Source of the DNA: Nitrospirales bacterium
GTDB taxonomy: Bacteria > Nitrospirota > Nitrospiria > Nitrospirales > UBA8639
Reading direction: 5' to 3'
NCBI GenBank assembly: GCA_021604005.1
Contig: BQIV01000015.1
Location: 1-64,000 of the forward strand
Length of the DNA: 64,000 nucleotides
A program made the translations under genes and the position numbers. Under the pieces are notes generated by a model that saw only the letters and a list, made by a program, of their open reading frames with translations, was not told the DNA's origin and did no database searches. This document shows, piece after piece, positions 1 to 8,900 of this stretch (the stretch's first letter is position 1; each line of letters starts with the position of its first letter).

Positions 1-390
1 GTACGGCCCATACACCCGCCGATGCATCGTATAGCCCTTCAAGCACATCCGTGGATTGTGCGCAAACGTCCCGCGATTGCCGTAGAGATCTTCATACGTT
101 TGATGGTCGTAGTTCTGCTCCACCCGCATCACGATCCCGTTACGGACAAACGCCCGAATCCGGCAGGCATGCGTATCGTTCGGCGAACAACACCACGTAA
201 ACGAGGAATCATAGCGATATTGGTCGTGATACACCCGCTCCCACGACCGGTCCGGATACTCGCCTAGGGGGTTGCCCACTTCGATGACCGGTTGCAAGGC
301 CGTTAAGGCTAACGCCTTATCCGCCAACGCCACCGCGGCCACGGTACCAGCGGACACTTTCAAAAACTGCCGCCGTGACAAAAATTTCAT
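1..390 (-). CDS. nxrA: Nitrite oxidoreductase alpha subunit NxrA, amino-terminal 130 residues (runs off left edge)
   Basis: Molybdenum-cofactor subunit that oxidises nitrite to nitrate; in Nitrospira it faces the periplasm and works with the Fe-S subunit NxrB. Only the first 130 codons are in the window and no stop occurs before base 1. The start ATG (388-390) follows an AGGAG ribosome site by six bases. Residues 5-11 (SRRQFLK) and the following hydrophobic stretch to about residue 31 form a Tat signal peptide. C68, D72, C76 and C116 match the spacing of the His/Cys ligands of the first [4Fe-4S] cluster (FS0) in NarG, with Asp in place of one Cys. The sequence closely resembles my memory of Nitrospira NxrA. 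Family and location are established knowledge; the ligand assignment is inferred from motif spacing. Confidence 0.93.
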   Translation of the reverse strand, partial: MKFLSRRQFLKVSAGTVAAVALADKALALTALQPVIEVGNPLGEYPDRSWERVYHDQYRYDSSFTWCCSPNDTHACRIRAFVRNGIVMRVEQNYDHQTYEDLYGNRGTFAHNPRMCLKGYTMHRRVYGPY

Positions 391-1325
391 GTGCTTCTCC
401 TTTCACAAAAAACATGATTAAGTGAGAATGAAATGTGGTGCACAGAATACAGGCTACATGCCCTCCTTTCTTTTTTAAGCAAGGCCTCGAGTCAATTCAC
501 ATCACGCCCAACTCGTTAAGGCACATGCCGTCACCATGACGGTCTGCATCGTGAACTATGGCAAGCCATTGAATTCGCTCTCAACACACAAATATGGATA
601 AAGACTGCGAGGCTTATATGAGCCCACAAACCACGACGACTCCATCACTAGCAACCCATGTGCCTAATACGTTCCACAAACACCTATAATCCAAAACTGT
701 TGTAATACATGGACTTTTCTGCACATTGATGAACATTACATGCGTATAGGGCAAGTTACTCAGCCTTGAAAGTTCATCACGGCCTATTTGCCATCCGAGA
801 TTATTCATGGAATAAAAAGAAGGGCGAGGAAGAAAAGGCGAGGAAACACCCTATAGCTCTCAGGACACGATTTGAAGGACACATATGGCAACGAATCTGA
901 GGAAGGTCCACTCAAGAACTCAATGGGAAATGGCTAGAGCCGTTTCAGTTATGCCGAATCTACATGTCGTCGCACTGAATGCGTATTAACCCATCGTGAT
1001 TGAAGCATCAATCACCTGCAGGTCATCCAGGCGGGCATAACCTTCCTTACGTTCAGGCTGTACCGCGCAGAGTTCATCGTATTTTCCTGTTTGGAACGTA
1101 TTTGGATTCGCTATAGAGGAAAAGAAAATTCGTGGGAACGCACTCAAGAATATATATGCAAGATAGGCAAGAAAAGACAAAGAAGGCGGGGAAATACCAC
1201 CGGCCATGCGATAGCCGCGTTAAGACATTCTGACCGTACTATTTGTGCGCGAACACACTGAAGGAATGATATATTCGGAAGTGATATAGTACGGCTATAG
1301 TTTCCCCAGCGTGATCCTGAGATGA
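391..1325. other. Long nxrA leader / intergenic region
   Basis: These 935 bases separate the sigma-54 activator gene from nxrA on the same strand. Short open frames at 614-808 and 986-1207 (minus) lack ribosome sites and recognisable domains, so I do not call them genes. The region holds a perfect palindrome (528-542) and a strong Shine-Dalgarno-like sequence (461-470, minus) followed at once by ATG-TAG. I looked for a GG-N10-GC sigma-54 promoter on the minus strand and saw none that was convincing. Confidence 0.6.
528..542. promoter_or_regulatory. Palindrome upstream of nxrA, candidate operator
   Basis: CCGTCA-CCA-TGACGG is a perfect six-base inverted repeat with a three-base centre, 138 bases before the nxrA start codon. 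It could be an activator or repressor site, or a short hairpin. The TGACG half-site also occurs, in the opposite arrangement, in the palindrome at 2963-2977 before the adjacent regulator gene. Function is inferred from symmetry and position only. Confidence 0.35.
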
Positions 1326-2894
1326 CTATCGCGGTCGGTAAATACCAAGTTTTTTGAGACGACTTCGGAGCGTTCCCGGATTCAAGCCTAATTGCTTGGC
1401 TGCTCCTAATGCACCTTCGATGCGCCACTCACTTCGTTCCAATGCTTCAAGAATTCTCGCCCGCTCCAGATCCTTGAGCTTTGTTGGAGGTAGATCTCCC
1501 GAATCAGGCCTATGAACATTCACCAAGGTTTCATCGATTTTCAATTCGGATGCATTCGAAAGAATCATCGCACGTTCAAGCACATTCTTCAGTTCTCGAA
1601 TATTACCCGGCCAGGCATATTGAATTAATCGTTCCAGCGTATCGGCTTCAATCGACTGACATTTCCGCTTAAATTGCCGACAATATTCAGCCATAAAGTA
1701 TTCAGCCAGCACTGGAATATCTTGCGGCCTCTCACGAAGCGGGGGAGTGGTGATTGGAAAAACATGCAAACGATAGTAGAGGTCCGACCGAAAGCGTCCT
1801 TCGACAATAGCTTGCGTTAAGTCATTGTTTGTGGCCGCGATAATACGCACATTCACAGTAAGCGGCCGTGCACTTCCCACTCGATCCACCATCCCATCCT
1901 GCAACACAAGCAATAATTTCGCTTGCGCCTCGATGGGCATTTCCCCAATCTCATCTAAAAATAATGTTCCGCCATGCGCTAACTCAAACTTCCCTTGGCG
2001 AGACTGATCCGCACCCGTAAACGCTCCCCTCTCATGACCAAATAATTCACTTTCAACAAGGCCGGAAGGGATAGACGCACAATTCACCCGAATAAAGGGT
2101 TTATGCCGGCGCGGACTATGTTCATGAATATACCGGGCTAACATTTCTTTTCCGGTTCCCGTCTCTCCCATGATCAATACACTCGTTGCCGTCGGCGCAA
2201 CCGCCTGTGCAAGCTCCAAGGTTTTTTTAAACTTCTCACTCTTCCCAATCATAGATCCGAGATTATGCCGGCCCTTAATCTCTTCGAGTAAATAGGCATT
2301 TTCTCTCGTTAACTGTTCACGGAGCTGACTAATTTCTTCATATGATTTGACGTGATCAATGGCAAAGGCAATTTGCGTGGCGACCTGCGTCAGAAATTCA
2401 ATATTCTCCGAATCCGGTTCACCGGACTGCACACTCCCAATATTGAGCGACCCCAAGCACTGATCACGAACCAACAATGGGATATTGATCATGCGCCCCA
2501 ATCCTTCCTCAAAGTACAGGTCGTCTTCTAAAAATATACGCTCAATCTGTAAGTGAGGCCGGACATGAATGGTTCGATGCTCATAGACCCACCCGATGGC
2601 ACTGCCGTTTCGAGGAATAATCGTGTCACACTTTAACTTCACAATTGGCATGCTTGTTTCCACAGCATAAAACCGGAACGAATCCAGATCAGAGTCATAC
2701 AGGGTAATCCCCGCTCGCTCCCATGAAATAATATCTTTGATGTTGCTGGTAATGGCTCTCCAAAAACTTTCGGTATCTCGTTGTGAATTCAGAATATTCG
2801 AAACTTCAAGCAGTTTCCGGTAAAAATTTTTCGCAATATGTCCCGTTGAGAGGTCAGTATCATACTTATCCGACATGTGTTCATTAATGTGCAT
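1326..2894 (-). CDS. Sigma-54-dependent transcriptional activator (GAF - AAA+ - Fis HTH)
   Basis: Enhancer-binding protein that would remodel sigma-54 RNA polymerase at target promoters. The 522-residue protein has an amino-terminal GAF sensor domain (about residues 40-180), a short coiled-coil linker (about 185-212) and an AAA+ domain with Walker A GETGTGKE (243-250), the sigma-54 contact loop GAFTGA (290-295) and Walker B DEIGEMP. A Fis-type helix-turn-helix occupies the last 45 residues. There is no receiver domain, so control is probably by a small ligand or metal bound to GAF, as in FhlA/NorR-type activators. The first Met is preferred because an AGGCAGG-like site precedes it; the Met at codon 7 has none. 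It lies directly upstream of nxrA on the same strand, so nxr genes are a plausible target (inference). Confidence 0.9.
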   Translation of the reverse strand: MHINEHMSDKYDTDLSTGHIAKNFYRKLLEVSNILNSQRDTESFWRAITSNIKDIISWERAGITLYDSDLDSFRFYAVETSMPIVKLKCDTIIPRNGSAIGWVYEHRTIHVRPHLQIERIFLEDDLYFEEGLGRMINIPLLVRDQCLGSLNIGSVQSGEPDSENIEFLTQVATQIAFAIDHVKSYEEISQLREQLTRENAYLLEEIKGRHNLGSMIGKSEKFKKTLELAQAVAPTATSVLIMGETGTGKEMLARYIHEHSPRRHKPFIRVNCASIPSGLVESELFGHERGAFTGADQSRQGKFELAHGGTLFLDEIGEMPIEAQAKLLLVLQDGMVDRVGSARPLTVNVRIIAATNNDLTQAIVEGRFRSDLYYRLHVFPITTPPLRERPQDIPVLAEYFMAEYCRQFKRKCQSIEADTLERLIQYAWPGNIRELKNVLERAMILSNASELKIDETLVNVHRPDSGDLPPTKLKDLERARILEALERSEWRIEGALGAAKQLGLNPGTLRSRLKKLGIYRPR

Positions 2895-2954
2895 AAGACC
2901 TGCCTAAATTAAAAAATGAATGAATGAATGACCGATGTGCATGCGGAGGAACAT

Positions 2955-2992
2955 CTCCCACCGTTGACGACGTCAACACGTTCGTGTGGGAG
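2955..2992. promoter_or_regulatory. Nested inverted repeat upstream of the sigma-54 activator
   Basis: An inner palindrome GTTGACG-A-CGTCAAC (2963-2977) sits inside an outer inverted repeat CTCCCAC (2955-2961) / GTGGGAG (2986-2992). It lies 60-100 bases before the activator start codon on the minus strand, where an autoregulatory operator would be expected. A tetranucleotide run (ATGA repeated, 2916-2930) lies between it and the start codon. No binding protein can be named. Confidence 0.35.
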
Positions 2993-4114
2993 GCAGCAGC
3001 GGAACGTGAGACCAGCATCCCGTTCATGACTCTATGTATATGAAACTTCATCTGGCCTTTTGTCTGCTCGACACACCCTTGAGAAACCTGTTCACATAAT
3101 ACAGAGCAATACTTGGGCCAAACCTTGAAAAAGTAGAATATCATTTTCAAGGCACCTGAGCGTCTACACATCCATCAAGAATTTCACTCAGATATGAGTC
3201 TGCTAAGATATTGTTTCTGCTTATATTTTTAAAAATAAACTTCATCGCCTTAAACCTGTATGAGAGAAAATTACAAGATGTTATCTACATCAGATTACCA
3301 TTGAAATTTCATGGATTCATAGTGGAAAACAATAAAAATCAACACAGAAAGAGTTCATTAAACGGTGTGCTCAATTATTCTAGGGATAATACGTATTTTC
3401 AAAACTTTTTCTTAATGAGATATCTCCATCATTCGCATCTCTTTCATACAAATAAATACGTAGCATCGATCTTACGTGTTCTGAATGCCCCAAGAGCGGC
3501 ACAAATATGACAGCGCACATTCTCCCCATCAAATGAACATTAAATGTCGAGAGGATGAATGCGTGATATGTGCACTCTCACACACTCACATACGTGTTAT
3601 TTCGCACAACTGGACATATTCGGCCCGAATCATTTGCGATAGAAAACCAAAGGAACATGGTTGATCCCGGCTATATCGTAGCCCCCGAGAGACTGCAACA
3701 CTTTTCATACAATGCTTCCTGCAATTGTTACGCTCATGTGAAGCAATTCGGCATAGAGTGCACCATGTCACAATGCGGCGTTGCTCGTTCGTTCTTTTCA
3801 TCCAGAACTTCGGCCTCTAGCATGTCTTCACCTATTGTAACATTTCACGAACGTCACCGGTGTCCGTGCCATTGCCTCTGACATCAATCGACAAATCTTT
3901 CCCATGAATCCAAGAATGAATTTAGCTCGTAACGCTAAGCATGACCGACAACAATAACGACTGACAGTCCAGAGAATCCGGCACCCATTTATTCGTATGA
4001 TGCATCGCCGTGATCAAGAAAGGAGGCTCATATTCTTCGTATCGTAACGTCCCAAACACTTTCTGAATGATTCCGACAATTTTATTCATCTTGGCAGACA
4101 CAGGAGGAGATAGT
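2993..4114. other. Intergenic region, partly A+T-rich, no convincing gene
   Basis: About 1.1 kb between divergent genes. The stretch 3190-3470 is clearly richer in A+T than its surroundings and may hold promoters. Open frames at 3211-3510 and 3570-3881 (plus) and 3586-3801 (minus) have no domain or ribosome site that I can support. Confidence 0.5.
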
Positions 4115-4822
4115 ATGAAAAGGAATTTCTTGTTACCGTACCGACGTTATACATGGACTGGATCACTCATGCGTGCGGCGATACTCGTGAGTACGCTTGG
4201 CATTGTCGGGGCGTACACGCCGCTTGCCCACGCACAGGTGCCCCAGCCAATTCCGTTAACATCGACAGTCTATGCTGCAAAGTTTATCTGCGGATTCAAA
4301 CCGGGCTTCACACCTCCTCAATCACGAGTACTCTTAGGCCCGGCCATTTACGACTATCGCGACTTCGAGCCTGGGAGCTATGCCACGGCACTGAATGTCC
4401 TATTTGTAACAGGGGCAAGACTCTACACAACAACGAATATCAATGTGTTCGTTTCGGTACCAGAAACATCACACAACGCTGCGGTACAAGGCGTCAACCT
4501 CGGCCCGCTATCCATTTCAAACTTTGGAACAGTCAACGTGGATTGCGAAGATATCGCACAAGCATTACGTGGCCCTCTGCCTCAAGTGGCTGACAAAGAA
4601 GTCATCGAGGGGTTTCTCTATATCACGCGGTCGATTGACGATTTGGTTGTCGAAGCCGTGTACTCGTATTCTTCCGAGATTGGGTCACTGGGAGGAGAGC
4701 CACGTCACGAAGGAGGGATCGGCGTAGGGAGTTCTCTTCATGTTCAAAACATTGAGCCGAAAACCTATAGCATCCGGTTCCCATTGGTGTTGAATGGTCC
4801 AAACGTTAATCGCACGCCGTAA
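4115..4822 (+). CDS. Secreted protein of unknown function
   Basis: I do not recognise the family. The 235-residue product starts at an ATG preceded by a very strong AGGAGGAGA ribosome site; an in-frame ATG 16 codons upstream lacks one. Residues 1-40 form a long signal peptide with basic start, hydrophobic core around 21-36 and a likely cut after AHA (38-40). The mature part has few charges, beta-strand-like sequence and a small number of Cys (one in FICG, one in VDCED), which could form a disulfide. Next to it lie only gene remnants and the upstream intergenic region, so context says little about its role. Confidence 0.75.
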   Translation: MKRNFLLPYRRYTWTGSLMRAAILVSTLGIVGAYTPLAHAQVPQPIPLTSTVYAAKFICGFKPGFTPPQSRVLLGPAIYDYRDFEPGSYATALNVLFVTGARLYTTTNINVFVSVPETSHNAAVQGVNLGPLSISNFGTVNVDCEDIAQALRGPLPQVADKEVIEGFLYITRSIDDLVVEAVYSYSSEIGSLGGEPRHEGGIGVGSSLHVQNIEPKTYSIRFPLVLNGPNVNRTP

Positions 4823-5014
4823 CAAGGGAATGGAGGACCAAAGAATTCGAGAATATACGGCACAGAGGCCGGTCGCGCAGGGAAAGCCCATGCAGACGTT
4901 TGGCTGACGCGCCCGCCTCCTGCTCTTACGGGTAGTCAATCATGAACCCTACTTACCAACCAAAGAAGATTGCCTATCACATACGCCATAATTCAATTGT
5001 GCAATCCCAAACGG

Positions 5015-5460
5015 TCATAGCCATTTCAACCAACGGAACACACCAACAAGGAGCAACCCAGAGAAGATTAAGGTCACACAGACGAGTGTAAATGCGCCTG
5101 GATTCTCGGCCCCAGGAATGCCACCGACATTGATCCCTAATAACCCGGTCGAACGTAATGGGAAGAAAAATCCCTGCTAACACCGTAAGAATATACATGG
5201 CTTTATTCATTAATAACCACGCTGCGAGGTCGCGTTTCTGCTTCAAGCAGTGCGTCCTCAATGATGGGATTCACCCCACTTTCCTCCTGAAGCCAACGTC
5301 GGCTCTCTGCCTCGGTCCGGTCAAGATGAATCCACAACGTTCCCTGTGTTGAAGACCATTGCTTGATAGCCTCCCACGTCACGACCTGTGCGCCTCCGTC
5401 TCCGGTTAATCGACACGCGAAAACAAGTCCCTGTTCCCTCGTCATACGCTTTCCCTTCAT
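5015..5460 (-). pseudogene. Remnant of a ZntB/CorA-type divalent cation transporter
   Basis: The first part (5460 down to about 5205) encodes the beginning of a ZntB-like cytoplasmic domain, with LWIHLD and ETRPRS motifs, and ends at TAA just after VINE. The next segment, in another frame, encodes the carboxy-terminal membrane part NKAMYILTVLAGIFLP, and a second frame change leads to TGLLGINVGG and a final helix ending at 5015. The GIN motif corresponds to the GxN pore signature of the CorA family. Roughly 190 central residues are missing compared with a normal protein of about 330. The junction is at ATTAATGAATAAAGCC, where ends of both parts share ATGAA. An alternative ATG start lies at 5445. 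Confidence 0.85.
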
Positions 5461-5502
5461 TGTGCATATAACCTCAAACACGCTCCCCCGCACCTATTGT
5501 AA

Positions 5503-5830
5503 AACAATAATCGAAATTGATGTCGGCGTCTGCTATCAATCAGACTTGCAGACGGTTATCCACACGCTCATCGAAGCTGCGTCCGAACACCCAGACGTCT
5601 TACGCGATCCGGCCCCCAAGACGTGGCTCTTAAGTTTTGGAGATAGTTCCTGGAATATGCGACTGCTCGTATGGTTGAATTCTCCCAAAAATCGCATGCA
5701 GGTCATTTCGGATGTGAACTGCGCCATTGTCGAAAAATTTCGAAGCTGTGGAGTTGAAATTCCATTTTCACAACGGGACCTTCATCTCAAAACATTTCCA
5801 ATGTCCTGGGCAGCAGACGCTCAACGTTGA
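5503..5830 (+). pseudogene. Carboxy-terminal fragment of an MscS-type mechanosensitive channel
   Basis: The reading frame from about 5503 to the TGA at 5828-5830 matches the last third of MscS proteins (IEIDVGV, FGDSSWNMRL, CAIVEKF, VEIPFSQRDLHL). It aligns by eye along its whole length with the carboxy end of the intact channel gene at 30429-31310. The membrane helices and beta domain that should precede it are absent; instead a ZntB remnant begins about ten bases away on the opposite strand. It has no start or ribosome site of its own, so I treat it as a gene remnant. Confidence 0.85.
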
Positions 5831-5902
5831 CAAGGCTATTTGTGCTAGCTCAATTATGTTGGCACAATAGGGTGACGGATCCGACGAGCAAAAGGGTACA
5901 AT
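5827..5902 (+). promoter_or_regulatory. Possible promoter(s) for the trehalose synthase gene
   Basis: A perfect -35 box TTGACA (5827-5832) overlaps the stop of the MscS fragment; 17 bases on is only a weak -10 (TCAATT, 5850-5855). A better -10, TACAAT (5897-5902), lies 86 bases before the start codon, with a loose GTGACG (5872-5877) upstream at a long 19-base spacing. Either could drive the 5989 gene; neither is a full consensus. Confidence 0.3.
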
Positions 5903-5988
5903 TCCCGTAGTGTAGAGACACCAAGACGCACCAACATATTTCACTCGCCAGCAATAGGCAGATCAATTGAGTACCACGGGGAGGCACG

Positions 5989-8900
5989 ATGGCTGACAAG
6001 GGCAAGAACGTCGAGACGCGAGAACATGACCCGCAGTGGTATAAAGACGCAATCATCTACGAATTACATGTCCGGGCCTTTCATGATAGTAACACCGACG
6101 GCGTAGGAGATTTTCGAGGGCTGACAGAAAAGTTAGACTATTTACAAGATTTAGGAGTCACCACCATTTGGCTCTTACCGTTCTGTCCATCCCCCTTACG
6201 CGATGACGGATACGACATTGCGGATTTCACCAATATCCATCCATCGTACGGAACCCGACGGGATTTTCGTGCATTTGTTCGCGAAGCGCATCGTCGAGGA
6301 CTGCGGGTGATCACAGAGCTGGTCGTGAATCACACCTCAGATCAACATCCATGGTTTCAACGCGCCCGGCACGCTGCCCCTGGAAGCAAATGGCGGAACT
6401 TTTATGTATGGAGCAACACCGTAGAGAAATACAAAGACACCCGTATCATTTTCAAAGACACCGAACATTCCAATTGGTCGTGGGACCCTGTCGCCAATGC
6501 GTACTATTGGCATCGGTTTTTCGCGCACCAACCAGACCTTAACTATGACAATCCCGATGTGCAGCGCGCAATCTTTGATGTGCTGGATTTTTGGCTGGAG
6601 ATGGGCGTCGACGGACTCAGACTGGATGCGGTTCCCTATCTCTATGAACGTGAAGGGACCAATTGCGAAAACCTTCCTGAGACCCATGCGTATCTGAAAA
6701 AACTTCGCAAACATGTGGATAAAAAATTTGCTGACCGGATGCTGCTGGCCGAAGCCAATCAATGGCCGGAAGATGCGGCCGCCTATTTTGGTAAAGGTGA
6801 CGAATGTCACATGAACTTTCACTTTCCACTCATGCCGCGGCTCTTTATGGCCATGCAGATGGAAGATCGCTTCCCCATCATTGATATTCTCGAACAAACA
6901 CCCGATATTCCCGACAATTGCCAATGGGCCCTCTTTCTCCGTAATCACGATGAACTGACGTTAGAGATGGTAACGGACGAAGAGCGGGACTATATGTATC
7001 GTATGTTTGCCCACGACAATAAAGCCCGGATCAATCTCGGCATTCGCCGTCGCTTGTCCCCGCTGTTAGGGAATGACCGGAAAAAAATCGAACTCATGTA
7101 CAGCCTGCTCTTCTCCATGCCCGGCACTCCGGTCATTTATTACGGCGAAGAAATCGGCATGGGCGATAATTATTATCTCGGCGATCGAAATGGCGTTCGA
7201 ACCCCGATGCAATGGAATGCTGACAGGAATGCCGGCTTCTCTCGAGCCAATCCGCAAAAGCTGTACCTGCCTATCATTATTGACCCTGAATATCACTATG
7301 AGGCCATCAACGTCGAACTCCAACAAAACAACGCGCAATCCTTGCTATGGTGGATGAAACGGATGTTGTCGATTCGCAAGCAATTTAAAGTGTTCGGCCA
7401 AGGCACGATACAATTTTTTCATCCGGCCAATCGCAAAGTTCTTGTGTACCTCCGCCAGTTCAACGATGAACTCGTGCTCATCGCAGCCAACCTTTCTCGC
7501 TATGCCCAATGCGTCGAACTTGATCTTTCAAAATACAAAGGGATGATTCCCACATCCATTTTTGGACAAACACCATTCCCGCCCATTGGAGAGTTACCGT
7601 ATTTTCTCACATTAAGTGGGCATACCTTTTATTGGTTTCAGCTTCAGGCACCGACTTCCGATGCAATACGAATCTCTACCGAGGGCCCCAGGGAAATCCC
7701 GGCCCTGACCACCACACGCGATTGGGATCACCTCCCAACGAGTCGGGACAAGCTTCGTCTAGAAGCAATCCTGCCGGAATACTTACGCCGGTGCCGATGG
7801 TTTGGAGGAAAGGCGCGAATCATTCAACATGTCGACATTGTTGAAACCGTCTCGATGCCTAATGAAAACCCGTTGGCCATTCTATGTTTGATTCGAGTGG
7901 AATATACGGAAGGTGAGTCGGACACCTATTGTTTCCCGCTTCGTTATATTTCCCACGAAGAGGCCAAACATCTGGTCGACACTCCGGCACTCGTCGCCGA
8001 CCTGACAATCAGACAAAAGGGACAAGAAGAACGTCAAGGTATGTTATGTGATGCAATCTATACGTCAGCCTTCTTGTCACACGTGCTTGAGAGCATGACG
8101 CGAGGCCGACGATATAATGGGCCCTTGGGTGACTTTTCCGCTGGATCAGTCCGGGCGTTTCGGCGACAACTCACCGCACAACGGCCACACCTGATCCCCA
8201 CACTGCTCCGAGGAGAGCAGAGCAACAGCTCCATAGCGTACGGAAATGACTTCATTCTAAAGATATTCCGACGAATGGACGTCGGAGTCAACCCGGACTG
8301 GGAAATTGGACAGTTTTTAACACAGAAAGGATTTTCACACATCGCACCCGTTGCCGGCCAATTAGAATATCAGCGGGATAACGGCGACACGATGACTCTC
8401 GGCATTCTCCAACAATACATCATGAATGAAGGCGATGCCTGGCGATATACCTTGGACGAATTAAGTCGATACTATGAAACCGCGTCGACGCACCCCACGG
8501 CCATGACATCGTCACTGATTCCCCAAGCACCCCTCTCGACATTATTTCAGGAACCCATCCCACCGCTGGCACAAGAATTCATCGGCCCTTATCTCGAAGA
8601 AGTTCGACTCTTGGGGCTTCGAACGGGAGAACTTCATCTGGCCTTAGGATCAGATGCCAACGATCCAAATTTTTCTCCTGAACCTTTTACCGATTTTTAT
8701 CGACGAAGTCTGTATCAGAGCATGGTGGGGTTGACGAATCAAAACCTACCACTCTTACGTCAACGCATAAAAACACTCTCAGAACCGATACAGACCACCG
8801 CCAAAGCCTTCTTAAGCATGGAATCAATGCTCCGAAAACGCTTTCAACCAATTCGTGACCGGAAAATCAAAGCCATGCGCATCCGGTGTCACGGCGACTA

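Noticed and set aside
614-1207. Short open frames in the nxrA leader (614-808 and 986-1207, minus strand)
   Set aside because: No ribosome site, unusual composition and no recognisable domain.
391-1325. Possible sigma-54 promoter for nxrA
   Set aside because: No GG-N10-GC element on the minus strand survived inspection; AGCAA-type sequences lacked the partner GG at the right spacing.
2884-3171. Open frame 2884-3171 (minus) overlapping the activator start
   Set aside because: Overlaps the promoter region with palindromes, has no ribosome site and no family resemblance.
3211-3881. Open frames 3211-3510 and 3570-3881 (plus)
   Set aside because: Low-complexity, A+T-rich or Cys/His-scattered translations without start signals; likely chance.
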